Positions 35,745 through 47,650 are shown, counted from the first letter of the stretch. The stretch is DNA of 64,000 nt from Leptidea sinapis (GCF_905404315.1 NC_066286.1:12593501-12657500), one strand, 5' to 3'. The notes: generated by a model not told the origin, from the sequence alone. Made by a program: numbers and translations.

Positions 35745-36207
35745 TAGGGTTACCAAATCTCAAAGCCCTTAGCAATCAAAAGCCCGGATAAAATTTTGAG
35801 ATTTAAAATAAAAAATATGTTTTTATACACTGCGACACTAGTGTCTTCAGTTCGAGCTATACTTTCTATTTATATTTTTTTAATATACATAAATTAATAA
35901 TTAAAGAAAACCTGCACTTAAAAAGGTATCTTTACATATTAAGTATGATCAAACTGATTAAGTGCTTACTTGGATAAATAATAAGTACCTAATGATTTTA
36001 GTTATGCACTTATTTGTAAAAGATGATTATATTTACTATCTAAATTTTATTTATGTTCATACTTTTTGCTAAAGAGATCTTTAAAATATATACTCTATTT
36101 CATTGAAAATTCTAAAAATCCTGAGATTTCATGATATCTACTAAATCCAGCAATCCCGAGGAGTCTAAAAATCTTAAGATCTCAGGACAAATCCTAAGGT
36201 AACCCTA
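35745..36207. mobile_element. MITE with TAGGGTTACC ends
   Basis: It starts TAGGGTTACCaaatctcaaa and ends …cctaaGGTAACCCTA. Short motifs such as gagatt and ctaaaaatc recur inside both arms. Flanking 8-mers cattcgac and tatcggac agree at only 5 of 8, so a hAT-type duplication is possible but eroded. About 463 bp, A+T-rich, no coding. Confidence 0.5.
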
Positions 36208-36624
36208 TATCGGACCCAGTCGTGAGGTGACTGGTGACTGAGTGGTTTTTATTTGATATTTATTTTTAGTGATTGTAGTGTACTGACATCTAGTCTTAAC
36301 TGAGTATATGTTAACTATCATTGTCACTGTCTCGACATCGACAGTGTCATTAACCGTGTGAGGTTGAGTGCTATATTAGGAATTCACAGTACAGCGGAAG
36401 GCCAGTTCTAATCGGCTATTGGTTGCGTGTGCATGTGTCCGGGTGTAGTGCTACATAGTAAAGATTCGTTGTTTCACTCGGGAGCAAACGATGAACATTA
36501 CAGTGATGACTAGCATTTTACTGTAAAGTCGTGTCAAATATTGTATAGGAATAATTTTACACAGTTTATATATAAAAATTATTCTTTTGAGAAAAGAAAG
36601 CTATTAAATTGTGATTTCTTAAGT

Positions 36625-36744
36625 ATGAACGAAAACGACAAGAATGAAGATAGTGAACAAGATAAGATTAATGAAATAAAAGTAGTTACGAGAACCATAA
36701 CAAGTTGGAACGCGTACAAGGCCCGCTCTCAAGAGATCATACAA
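36625..36744 (+). CDS. Candidate first coding exon of an unknown gene
   Basis: ATG at 36625 follows a 400-bp region of mixed composition that looks like a 5'UTR/promoter. It encodes 40 residues: an acidic Asn/Asp/Glu/Lys start (M-N-E-N-D-K-N-E-D), then I-K-V-V-T-R-T-I-T-S-W-N-A-Y-K-A-R-S-Q-E-I-I-Q. The frame meets CAA|gttaag at 36744/36745, a plausible phase-0 donor; without splicing it stops at 36759 after V-K-F-G. No domain recognised and no downstream partner exon found. Confidence 0.35.
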
Positions 36745-37157
36745 GTTAAGTTTGGATAAAGGCTTCAGGGAATAGCAGAATGTGAAAACTATGACAACAT
36801 TATATCTATGGGCTGACATTATATTTTGTATTAAATGTTCCAGTATTTTGTTATATTTGATTGTAGTATCCTTTTCTAATATTAATATTTTAGAATACCG
36901 CCACACGAATTGGCCACATTCCCATACAACCTGGATACATGAGTAATAGGCGTACTACTTATAATAGTGCGCGTATTACTTATATTATTCAAATACTGAC
37001 TTGATTGGTAGAAATACGGTCGAGTCTGGCCCGTTCGTGCTGTCGTCATTGGTCGGCACGCTCTAAGGAATCCTTCGGGTCTGGGACTCTCTGACCCTTT
37101 TCCTGCCTATATATTCTAAGGAAGCACTATATATTGTAGACAAAGGATAGATAGAGA

Positions 37158-37870
37158 TTAATAATAATAATAATAAATTATTTATTTCGACCAACAAAGG
37201 ATCTTAATGTGTTAGTAACAAAATACCTTAAAACCTTGTGTTAGTACAAGATATCTTAAAATCTAAGCCTTCCTAATCTAGAACAGGACCGACTTGTCAG
37301 CACATGTATCAAACAGCAGTGGTTCAGGTACTGACAATCGAACCTGTGAGAAAATGCTCACAGAATACCATTGGGGCTAGCCCGGACCCTACTCAACAGG
37401 GACGTACACCGCTTACGCATAGTCGCGTAAAAACAATCTACGCGTGCCTCAGCAAACATCCCCGACGCGCTGCAGTATCGTGGCAGCCCCAATAACATTC
37501 TGAACGCATTATTATACTGAACACGCAGGGCATTGTACTGCTTCAGCGCATAGTCGACCCACAGACTGCTCGTGTAAAATGAGGTGCAGTATGCTTTGAA
37601 GAGTGTAATTTTTACTGGCACGGTACAGCGAGCAAATCTGCGGATGATCATATTCACCCTAACAGACAACGCCCTGCGCTCTCTCTCGATATCTGCATCA
37701 TCCTTTAAGTCAAAGGTAACCACATGCCCTAGGTATTTAAATTGATCCACTCTCTTCAGTGGTGTCCCATACAATTTAATTGTCGGAATAAGGGATGGGA
37801 GTGGTTTCCCCTTCGCCTGAAAGACCGTGCCATCCAAAGCCTTCCGACCATCGCACGACACTGATCTGTT
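37158..37870 (-). pseudogene. Non-LTR retrotransposon relic, RT C-terminal part
   Basis: Minus-strand frame 37861-37358: P-T-I-K-L-Y-G-T-P-L, V-D-Q-F-K-Y-L-G-H-V-V-T, D-I-E-R-E-R-R-A-L-S-V-R-V-N-M, V-K-I-T-L-F-K-A-Y-C-T-S, then A-F-R-M-L-L-G-L-P-R-Y-C-S-A-S. F-K-Y-L-G and the F-K-A-Y-C … L-W block are hallmarks of the post-catalytic region of LINE reverse transcriptases. The 3' end is an (AAT)n tail at 37158-37176. It is 5'-truncated; the clade is not one of those seen elsewhere in the window. Confidence 0.7.
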
Positions 37871-38189
37871 TCCGATACCAAAACGTGAAGGTTTTTATGA
37901 TTTTATTAATATGTCTCAAAAAACGAAAAGGCTGCAATATAATAAATAGTAGAAGTCACCAAATGAACATACCAATTTAAAGAAAAAATCGTTTTAACTT
38001 AACATTGCATTGCATATTCGTCTCCTTCCACAATCCTTATAATTGTTGTAATAAAAAAATGGAAATGGGGAGATCCACGCAAAAACATAATGGTCACATA
38101 GCCTTCGCTTTATACTTAAACTGGCTTGCAGTATCCAGTTCGACACACTGGCGGTGGCGTCTCGTCAGGACCCTCTGTATCTGTTTCAG

Positions 38190-38430
38190 GATGTAGGTAT
38201 ATAGAAAAAAATAAAATTTATGCAAATCTACAAACAAAGGCTAAATGTAATCATGAGACTATTAGTTTCAATTTCCGCTACGTTTCACACGTTAAAGAAA
38301 GACTTACCGACGAAATGTAATAATTTGATTGGTAAACTACCGGTTGTGGAAGAATTTCCGCATTTACTTAAGGCGAAGAGTAAGCAGAAAACACGCAAAC
38401 ATGGTGTTTTTAGACAAGTTTTGTGAAAGT
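38190..38430 (+). pseudogene. Possible broken coding segment of unknown gene
   Basis: After the acceptor-like ctgtttcag (38181-38189), one frame reads C-R-Y-I-E-K-N-K-I-Y-A-N-L-Q-T-K and continues to …Y-V-S-H-V-K-E-R-L-T-D-E-M-stop (38320). An overlapping frame then carries L-I-G-K-L-P-V-V-E-E-F-P-H-L-L-K and ends H-G-V-F-R-Q-V-L-stop at 38426. The handover near 38300 looks like a single frameshift in a once continuous reading frame. No family recognised; chance frames are possible. Confidence 0.25.
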
Positions 38431-39890
38431 ATAGCATTTCCAGCTATGAACACCACTTAATCCTGTTACACATATCCTTAAGTCTTATTTGTAGGTTGCT
38501 AATGCTTGCTGTAGGTTATAGTTAACACTGCCGAGCCTTTTTGAACTACTTTTTGAAGTTTAACAAGTATTTTGGCATGGCGTGACGCATTTTTTTGGTA
38601 CTTCTCTCAGAAAAGTTATTCTTATAGCTTGTACTTTTATGTGTAGGTTCATTTATTCAGATTAGTAGTGAATAACGAGGATTGCAAGCATATAAACTGT
38701 ATTCCACGCAAGAATTTTGAAAATATTGGCTTTGTTACATAGATGGCGGGCCGGCAGCCGTGAACTCATATCGCTCAAGGTCGCTGGCATTTAGTGTCGC
38801 CTTAAATACACCAAATATAGGCGTTGTTTATGTCCGTCGTACCGATCATAACATTAAATCGTCAGTGAATAATAGTAATAGTAATATCACTACTTATTAT
38901 TTACATGACACATGTTGATTCGCCCGCGTTATACACATGTCACATACACCAGTCACGTGTGAAGCAACAAGTTAAACGTTTATTTAGATTTCTATGGTCA
39001 CAGCTCACATTTCTGAGTACCGAGTAGGTACTAAACGATGTAGGCTAGCTTATAAATTGTGTGTTAATGTGTTAATTAGTAATGATATGAGCGATGGTTC
39101 ATTCGATTCGGACAGACTTTAAAAAATGTATCGAAAGTATGTATTTGCACATGAAAAATAGTAATAATTATTGACAAATTAAGGTGAAAAAAAAGAAAGT
39201 ATTTAAGGAATTTTGAGAAATATTCTAAAAAAAGTCCTCAATAGGAAATCTATCTCAATAATTTATAATTTTAATTCAACGCCGAAAATGGACCGTAACC
39301 AATATTATTTTAAAATTTAAATAAATTATGGTATCATCCAGACACGAAAGAAAAGGGATGTGTATATTAGTGTACACGTAAGAAATGAAACTAGCCGTAA
39401 TAAGTAGGTATCTGCAGTAAATGTATAAATTCATTGAAATTAGCAAGTATTATTGGAATAATAATTATTACGACTGTGAATCTAATAGACATTATTTTTA
39501 TACCTATTTTCAGTTTCAAGTTCTATTCAAACAATGGAAAAAACTATATTTAATGAAGTGTATTATACCGAACTGCAAAAAAACATCTACGAGAAATACA
39601 ACTAAATAATATTTTCTTCTATTCAAAGAAACGCGAAAACAATAGTGATTTTAACTTTATTTCTTTGGGCATTGTGTTGGTTTTGCTATATCACCTAAAG
39701 TATTTATTTAATTTGCTTGATGTAAAGGAATATAATATTCATGATGAAAAAGCTCAGGCCATTTAAAACGATAAGGATTAATACCGTATTTGTGTAAATA
39801 GCTTTCCAATGATCGCTTTATAATTGCCCGTCTTTTAAAGTATTAAAATGGATATAGTATGTTTTCCTTAACAGATAAACATAAAATGCT
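38431..39890. other. Intergenic, no gene seen
   Basis: A+T-rich; a 63-codon frame at 39421-39609 has no recognisable features. Confidence 0.3.
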
Positions 39891-39894
39891 ATGT

Positions 39895-41062
39895 AATATG
39901 TATATGCGAATGTATGGGGGTACCACAAGGGTCTATTCTTGGACCCTTCATCTTCCTAATTGATATAAATGATCTACCTAACCTTGTAGAAAAAAAACTC
40001 AAGGTGGTATTGTTTGCGGATGACACTTCACTTATATTCAAAGTGAAACGAAACCAAGTTTTATATGACGAAGTAAACAATGCTCTATCTGACATCGTGT
40101 ACTGGTTTAGCGCCAATAACTTATTGTTAAATAGTCATAAAACCAAATATATTAAATTCACCGCGCCAAATGTCAAAAATGTAGATGCGAATATTTTATT
40201 AAATGGAGAGGTGGTAAAACCAGTGGAATCTGCTGTATTTCTTGGCATTACTCTTGATTCCAAATTGCAGTGGGGCCACCATATTGAAGGATTGGCGAAT
40301 AGGCTTAGTTCTGCAGCATATGCGGTTAAGAAAAATAGACGGTTAACTGACATAGATACGGCGAGATTAGTATAGGTACTTTAGTTATTTTCATAGTATT
40401 ATGTCTTATGGTATATTGTTATGGGGCAGTGCGGCCGATATTAATACCGTCTTTGTGCTGCAGAAGAGGGCTATTCGCGCGATTTATAACCTAGGTCCTA
40501 GGGAATCATTAAGAGAAAAATTTAAAGAAATAAACATTTTGACTGTTGCTTCTCAATACATTTTTGATAATGTTCTGTATGTTCATAAGCACATTGAGGA
40601 ATTCTCTAGAAACTGTGACATTCATAATGTTAACACGAGGAACAAACATAAACTTGTTATGCCTACTACTCGGTTGGGTCAAGTTAGTAAGTCTTTTGTT
40701 GGGCGATGTATATGCTTCTACAATATGATCCCAGAAAATGTACAAAACAAATGTGTTACGAAATTTAAAAGAATTATTAAAAAACGTTTGTGTGGGAAAG
40801 GTTATTATAGCATAAACGATTTTCTTAATGACACCACGGACTGGGAATAAAGCGAACACCCTCAGGCTCTTTAATTATAAATGTTTATTGTACGATATCA
40901 CATTGTAATTCATATTTTATTTAAAAAAAAAAGACCGCTGAGTTACTTGCGCCCATTCTTCTCAGGTCTGAGGCAGTGTCTTTTGAATGGGTGGTAGTTT
41001 TTGACGTTCAATCAGTGATTTTAAATCCTATTTTGAATAAAAATATTTGAATTTGAATTGCT
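39895..41062 (+). pseudogene. CR1/Jockey-group LINE, 3' half
   Basis: 5'-truncated inside the RT: G-V-P-Q-G-S-I-L-G-P (39917), F-A-D-D-T-S-L-I-F (40015, the catalytic Asp pair), V-F-L-G-I-T-L-D (40240), L-Q-W-G-H-H-I-E. A stop at 40372-40374 interrupts the frame, which resumes S-Y-G-I-L-L-W-G-S-A-A-D and runs to T-T-D-W-E-stop at 40850. The 3' region ends around …aaaaatatttgaatttgaatt (41060), a TTGAAT-type tail. The part 40375-41062 is the inverted near-twin of 34255-34945. It is the best preserved copy of this family here, but incomplete. Confidence 0.8.
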
Positions 41063-42179
41063 TACATTTCCACTCTATCTATTGGTAAAAGCAGCATGCG
41101 AACAGACTTTTAGAAATTAATAATATGTAGTGATTATAAACATCATAATAATCATAATCAACAACGTCGAGCTTAACAGAAAATTATGTTTTATTTAATT
41201 CCACCATACCTCGATATAAAAGTCGAAAATTCAATGAGAATTGAAAATGTATGTCAATAAACTTTAAATGACATAATTGTCAGTCAGTACTGTTGCACTA
41301 AAAACAATAACAAGATGCGCGTAACCGAAAATGGTGACGATTTTCTATAAAATTTCTCTCATAGGAAACTGAGTAACAGTTGTGACTGGACAAATGATTA
41401 GGAGTATTTAGTAGGTAGCAACTAGTGTTTAGTTGCTGTAATTGTGTGATTTGTAGGTCTGTTATATTATTATATTTGATTCAATAGGTAATTAGGTAGG
41501 TACTAATTTTAAATGTGGTATTAGTAAAACCCTGTTTACTTATATTGTCTACTAAATATCTTTTCTTTCAGACGTAATCTTCGTAAATAATAAATACATC
41601 ACTTTCATACATTTATTTAACATACTATTGATTAGATACTCGTAAGATAGGTAGGTAAGTAAAATATTAAAGAAAATTTCAAATGAAAAACCCTGTTTTT
41701 ATTCCCATTATAATTCATCTATGATATTATAGTATTAAAAGTAAGTAAGTAGATATGTCACTAGCGCGCCGAAGATGAATCGCCTAATTGGAGGCAATTG
41801 ACCCCTTCCGCCGTAGTCGCTCTCTCGATACGGAAACGGTACGCACGCGTTTGTTGTCAGAATTGCTTACAATTTGATATGGGTACAAAATTAAAATGCC
41901 GTCTTGTGCACTAATTAGGAAAGCAAAAAAAAATCATAGAATTACGTACCACAGTTAAGAAATCATGAATTATAACATTTTATTTGATTTCATTATTTCT
42001 CTAACAAAATAAATATCACGCTATGACATCGCCGATCGTCGCCCATCCGAACGCCGCAACGCGACTCGAGTCTGGAGTGTGGACATAGATTAACGTACAG
42101 AAATGACATTTTAGGAAATGATGTAATAAAGACGTTGTTGCAGTGAATGTAATAAAAAATGTATTAATGTTTAATAAAA
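41063..42179. other. Intergenic, no gene seen
   Basis: A+T-rich except a G+C-richer patch at 41760-41860. No supported exon. Confidence 0.3.
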
Positions 42180-42899
42180 TGGGGGGTAACGACAGCTCGC
42201 GTCCGTAGGTGTCCCACCTTTCCAAAGGCACACCCTACACGTGCCCCCTGGGTGGTGCGAAATGAGTTGTCAACGCCGGGTTCGGACGGCGGTTAATAAC
42301 CCGTGGGCTGGTACAGGCCTTGATGGAGATAAATCTCCACCAAAAAAGTAGACTTGGCACCCTGAAAAAGTGTCAAGATTATGATTTCCAAACAGTGGGA
42401 AGACAACCCAAATGAAAAAATTACACCGACGAAAAAAAAGATAGGGAAAGGAAAAAAAATATGGAAGCAAAGCAAAAAGAGAATTTACCCCAGGAGGGTA
42501 CCATTAGCTTCAGTACTGGAAAATCCCTCCCTGAGCCTAGCTCAGGCTGCCCTTCGTATTCTGGGGGGGGGGGGGGGGGCAACGTTTTGCGTGATAAAGA
42601 AATTACCCAAAAACCTACCACGAAGTCAACAATGGTGCAAACAGACTATCCATAGAGTGTTTCAGAAAACACGGTCAAATTCACTGGGATCCATCCCAAT
42701 TTATATTATTGAGACGCAAATAACGGACGGTAACAAGTCAAACGAGAAAGAGTGACAGAAAGACAGATCAGGAACCAGCAAAAGGAAAAGAATTGAAACG
42801 AGCCCTACACACCAACATAGGGATAATCCATATAAAAAACCACAAAAAGAAAATTTAACCATCACAGTACCAACACATAATCAATTCGACATTCTAAGT

Positions 42900-43943
42900 A
42901 TGAATATAGATAACATGAATGAAGACAAACCACCTAAACCTGAACCAATATTTATAACCGAAGTTAAACATATTTCTAATTTAAAAGAAATATTGAATAA
43001 AGTAACCAAAACTGAAGACTACACTATGACAACACTCAGATCTGGACATGTAGTAAAAGTGATGCCAACAAACATAGACATCTACAAAACTATTAGACAA
43101 CATTTAATAGCCGAGAATGTCAACCATTTTACTTACCAGCTCAAGAGTGAGAGGGCTTATAGAGTAGTGCTACGAGGACTACACCCATCTGAGGACATTG
43201 ATTACATTTCAATGGAAATAGAAAAACTAGGTCACAAAGTACGACAAATTATCAACGTACTACATAGAGTAACAAAAGAACCACTGCCGGTGTTCTACGT
43301 TGACTTGGAGCCTAAACACAACAACAAAGACATATTTAACATAAAACAACTGAACCATATGAGAGTCACATTCGAAGCACCTTACAAAAAGAAAGAAATT
43401 GTTCAATGTAAAAGATGCCAAAGATTTGGGCATTCTAAGAACCAATGCTTTAGGCCATTTCGCTGCGTTAAGTGCGGCGAAGAACACCCCACTGCTTCCT
43501 GCTGCAAATCTCCGCACACAGACGCTACTTGCGCTAATTGTAACGAAAAACACCCGGCTAGCTATAGAGGCTGTATGAAATATAAACAATATAGAGAGCA
43601 AATACTAAAGATAAATCACAAACCCAGGGTGTCCCACACTCTCAACAATAATAACAAACAGGATATACAACATCAAAATAACGACGACAGAAGACAACCT
43701 CCACAAAGACCTCAAAAATCCCAACAAAACAGAAGAAACTCAGAGCACGTGGCACCCAGACTGCGCGAACAACACTTTCCTACACTGGAACAAAGATTTG
43801 ATTCGGACATTAAGAAAAATTATATTCCCTCGTTAGAAAGACATAAAACAATATCAGGGCAAGACAAATCCTATGCCGCAATGATCAAAGAAAAAATGGT
43901 CGACAGACACGCGACCATAGCCAGCAGCTTACCAGATACCTGA
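42900..43943 (+). CDS. Jockey ORF1: gag-like nucleic-acid-binding protein
   Basis: 347 open codons. Residues about 70-150 form the domain that precedes the zinc knuckles in Jockey-type Gag proteins (R-A-Y-R-V-V-L-R-G-L-H-P, then P-V-F-Y-V-D-L-E). Residues about 169-225 carry three knuckles: C-K-R-C-Q-R-F-G-H-S-K-N-Q-C, C-V-K-C-G-E-E-H-P-T-A-S-C and C-A-N-C-N-E-K-H-P-A-S-Y-R-G-C. The C-terminal part is Gln/Asn/Arg-rich. The natural start was probably further upstream: weakly coding, frame-broken sequence at 42381-42900 contains a run of 17 G (42563-42579). A frame change near 43935 ends the protein early; the remaining tail (M-D-R-M-F-N-K-F) continues in another frame to 44058. It binds the element's RNA during retrotransposition (family knowledge). 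Confidence 0.8.
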   Translation: MNIDNMNEDKPPKPEPIFITEVKHISNLKEILNKVTKTEDYTMTTLRSGHVVKVMPTNIDIYKTIRQHLIAENVNHFTYQLKSERAYRVVLRGLHPSEDIDYISMEIEKLGHKVRQIINVLHRVTKEPLPVFYVDLEPKHNNKDIFNIKQLNHMRVTFEAPYKKKEIVQCKRCQRFGHSKNQCFRPFRCVKCGEEHPTASCCKSPHTDATCANCNEKHPASYRGCMKYKQYREQILKINHKPRVSHTLNNNNKQDIQHQNNDDRRQPPQRPQKSQQNRRNSEHVAPRLREQHFPTLEQRFDSDIKKNYIPSLERHKTISGQDKSYAAMIKEKMVDRHATIASSLPDT

Positions 43944-44054
43944 ACTGGAAGTAATCATGGACAGAATGTTCAACAAATTCCAAATTATTATGGCGGACAT
44001 GATTGACAAAATGATGGATCAAATATTCCAACTTTTCAGCAGACTGCAAATAAA

Positions 44055-46420
44055 ATGATTAATAATATTAGAATAATGACATGGAATGCCAATGGCCTGA
44101 CAGAACGTAAACTAGAACTAGAGACATTCCTAATAATATAGAAAATTGATATAGCTCTAATATCTGAAACTAGATTTACTGCAAAAAGCCATATTGAATT
44201 CAAAAATTATTAAATAATATACTACAAACCACCCTTCAGGGAACGCTCATGCAGGGGCTGCCGTAATTATCAAAACAAAAATAAAACTTTACCCTTTAGA
44301 ACCCTATTCCTCAGAAAAAATACAAGCATCAATAATTAAAATCATCGACACAGTATCAGAAATCACAGTAGCAGCGGTTTACAGTCCTCCAAAGCATACC
44401 ATAACAGTGAATGATTATAAAGAATTCCTAAATACTCTAGGCAACCGTTTCATCTGTGGCGGTGACTGGAACGCCAAACATACACAATGGGGATCTCGTC
44501 TGATTAACCCTAAAGGAAGGCAACTTTATTATGCAATGGGTGAGTTGAATCTCGACTATCTTTCTACCGGCGAACCCACATACTGGCCTACTGATAGGGC
44601 AAGGCAACCTGACTTAATGGACTTCTTTGTAACGAAAAACCTTGCACTTAATAACATGAAAACAGAGCATATAGCAGACATGTTATTCTTCAAGAGGTTC
44701 CATCGAAAATACACAGCCAATATACTAGCTGGGGAAAATATCAAATAAGTTAGAACTAAATATACCCTTAAAGAACTCAGAAGACATAGAAAAAGCTATA
44801 GAATTTAATAGAGTTGTACACATAGCAGCTTATGAATCGACCCCGAAACATAAATCAAGAGTTCCCAAAGAACATATCTATCCAATTTATATAAGAAATA
44901 AAATGTTAGAGAGACGGAAGCTGAGAAAGGTGTGGCATAAATCCAAATACATCAGAGACAAAGCAGCATTTAACAAATCCTCAAAAGAATTGAAACGACT
45001 AATCAGAGACCTTAATAATAGTAACTTACAGGAATACCTAAGTAACCTCAGCCCTGGCAGCGACACAAACTATTCGCTTTGGAAGGCGACGTCAAAACTA
45101 AAACGTCCTACAATGCAAATAGCCCCTTTAAGAAATCAAGCTGGAACATGGGTTAGATCGAACTTGGACAAAGCCAACGCATTTGCAAAGCACCTAGAGC
45201 AAGTATTCCAACCTTTACCTAGCACGAGTAAGGAGTATGACGATGAAATACATAGCTATCTTAAATCAGCTAACCAAATGTGCCTACCAATGAAAAGTGT
45301 ATCACCGAAAGAAGTCTATAGGCCTATAAGTCTGCTGCCAATAGTAGGTAAATTACTCTAAAAAATCATATTATCCAGATTGACAAATCATCTTGAGAAG
45401 GTGTTGCCTCAGCACCAATTTGGCTTCAGAGCCGGTCATGGCACGATCGAGCAAGTCCACCGCCTGGTTGAAATAATCAACAGAACTTTGGAGAACAAAC
45501 AATACTGCTCTGCCATATTTCTAGACATCAGTCAACATTTGATAAAGTCTGGCATGATGGTCTTCTTTATAAAATCAAGCGAAATTTTCCTCATTGCTTC
45601 TTCCAAATCATCAAATCATACTTGGGAAAAAGATGCTTTGAGGTTAAATACAACGACGAAGTATCACCAATGCATGAGATTAAGTCAGGTGTACCCCAGG
45701 GCAGCATTCTGGGACCAGTGCTTTATCTTATTTTCACAGCAGACTTACCAACCCTTGATGAAGTTACCACAACAGCTACATATGCAGACGACACAGCGCT
45801 GACAGCATCTGAAAACCTACAAAGACATCTTTCTTTAGTTCAGGAATGGTTGGATAAATGGCGATACACTCAGGCGAGAAACATGTCCACCAGTTTTCAT
45901 CTACAATGAGCCAGTGCCGCAGGCGGATGATGCAAAATATCTAGGGATGCACCTGGATAGACGACTTACGTGGCAGAAACATATCTGGACCAAACGCAAA
46001 CAGTTAGATACCAAAGTCCGCAATCTATACTGGCTGCTAGGTCGAAAACACAAACTCACATATGAAGGCAAAATGGCTGTTTACAAAGCCATTCTAAAAC
46101 CGATTTGGACATATGGAATTCAGCTCTGGAGATCGGCAAACACAAGTAACATAGAAATACTGGAGAGGTTCCAAAGCAAAACAATCAGAAACATGCTTAA
46201 TATTCCTTGGCATGTGAACAACAAACTGATGTACGCAGACATAAAACTGGAAACCATTAAGCAAGAAATAAAAAAGTACAGTAAGAGCTACCAGTTTAGA
46301 CTTAACAGGCATAGAAACAAACTTGCTTTTCAACTTCAGGGTCCTGACACCCTTAAATTCACCAGGCTGAAGCGCCACTGCATTCAGGGACTAGCAGCAA
46401 GATTTGTGGACAAGAATTGA
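44055..46420 (+). pseudogene. Jockey ORF2: endonuclease-reverse transcriptase, inactivated
   Basis: The start M-I-N-N-I-R-I-M-T-W-N-A-N-G-L is the canonical opening of an APE-type endonuclease. It is followed by S-E-T-R-F (44165), V-Y-S-P-P (44380), G-G-D-W-N-A-K-H (44460) and D-L-M-D-F-F-V-T (44613). RT: Q-F-G-F-R-A-G-H-G-T (45418), F-L-D-I-S (45520), G-V-P-Q-G-S-I-L-G-P (45690), Y-A-D-D-T-A-L (45780, catalytic), Y-L-G-M-H-L-D (45938) and a long C-terminal end to stop 46420. Stops in the endonuclease (about 44141 and 44210), losses around 44750-44900 and 45300-45370, and frame changes near 45530 and 45905 inactivate it. Confidence 0.8.
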
Positions 46421-46599
46421 GAGACTTCTCACCGGAAAAGCCTCTCCTAAACACAACGCCAAAATACAATAATTTTCAGACAGCTTAATGGATCATTGTT
46501 GAAAGACAGATTGCCAAGACGCAGAATACAAATAGAAAAAAAAATGTTTAATAAACAAGTAGCTGAACTATCAAACTACAAAAACAAGTTGTAGGGTAG

Positions 46600-47395
46600 G
46601 TAGGAGACGTAGACAGTGAGTGCTATTTGTCAAATTAACCCCCAAAGACTCAAGTTTGAGGGACTTACCACTAAGAAAACCCCATTTATCGTATCTCCGC
46701 TCTTCGACAACACTTCCCTTAAAGCCTCGCCTAGTATCGGAACACTGGGTCTCGAAATCTCGAGCAATTCTGTGAAAAATCTGGAGGGCAAAGCTAAATT
46801 GGGTTCGAAGAAGTTGGGCGTCATTAATAGAGCTCTGCAATACTTCAAGCTGGCCCCAAATTCTAGTGCTCTCTCTCAAGCGCAGGTCCGGCTACACATG
46901 GAGTATTGCTGTCATCTCAGCTCGATCCATTTGACTGCGTGCATCGCAGAACAGCTTAAATTGCGGGGCCCCAGTGCTCTGTGAACGGCTGGATCACTTG
47001 GTGTTGCGTAGAGACGTCGCTTCATTGTGTGTCTTCTAACGCATTTATCATGGGGAGTGTTCCAAAGAGCTGTTTCACCTGATTCCTGCCGCCGGATTCC
47101 ACCCCCGCACGGCACGTCACAAATTAGGATATCTTCCCCACCATCTGGATATATGGCGGACTGTCACAGTGCGGTTTGGAGCTTTCTTCGAAGTACTACA
47201 AAGCTGCTAAATGAGTTTCCTTGTTTCCGGGATGATATGACATGGGTACTTTCAAAAAAAGACACCTTCCTTAAAGGCCGGCAACGCTCCTGTGATTCCT
47301 CTGGTGTTGCAAGAGAATGTGGGTGCCGGTGATCACTTAATACCAGGTCACTTAAAACCTCCTTTTCCATAAAAAAAAAAATATATATATATATA
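46600..47395 (+). pseudogene. LINE (family B) 3' end with poly(A)
   Basis: A plus-strand frame from 46616 reads K-K-T-P-F-I-V-S-P-L-F-D-N-T-S, L-G-L-E-I-S-S, K-K-L-G-V-I-N-R-A, A-Q-V-R-L-H-M-E-Y-C-C-H-L, then in other frames L-R-R-D-V-A-S-L-C-V-F, L-P-R/T-T-K-L-W-N-E-F-P and L-K-G-R-Q-R-S-C-D-S-S-G-V-A. It ends in an A-run at 47371-47381 followed by TA repeats. Same family as the split copy at 29.03/32.1 kb. Confidence 0.7.
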
Positions 47396-47399
47396 CTAC

Positions 47400-47650
47400 A
47401 TGTAAGCCTGACGATGTTAATAGCACTATTAGAAGACTAAAATATGAAGATTTACAACGTATTTCAGAGTGATCAGGGTCACATACCCTATTATTAAATC
47501 CCGATAAAACGAAGTTCATGATATTGGGAACTAAAAATCATATCGATATTATTGGTCAACAGCATCCATTACTTCCAATAAATGGTAAAAGTATCGGAAG
47601 AGTTAATGAAGCACGAAGCTTGGGTGTATTAATGGATAATTGTATCAATA
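47400..47650 (+). pseudogene. LINE reverse-transcriptase fragment
   Basis: The plus frame reads L-Q-R-I-S-E, stop, S-G-S-H-T-L-L-L-N-P-D-K-T-K-F-M-I-L-G-T, then N-G-K-S-I-G-R-V-N-E-A-R-S-L-G-V-L-M-D. This is the segment just after the Y-A-D-D motif in many LINE RTs (L-N-x-x-K-T-x-x-M … L-G-V). It is truncated at both ends and belongs to a family different from its neighbours. Confidence 0.65.

Larger units (their letters stand above)
42180..46600 (+). mobile_element. Jockey-clade LINE, nearly full length, defective
   Basis: Runs from a G+C-richer 5' leader (…ggtgtcccacctttccaaag…, 42190-42370) through ORF1 with three zinc knuckles and an endonuclease/RT ORF2. The original ORF1 stop and ORF2 start overlap as ATGA at 44055-44058. 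The end is close to 46600, where the next LINE fragment begins. ORF2 is broken, so the element is not autonomous. Confidence 0.7.
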
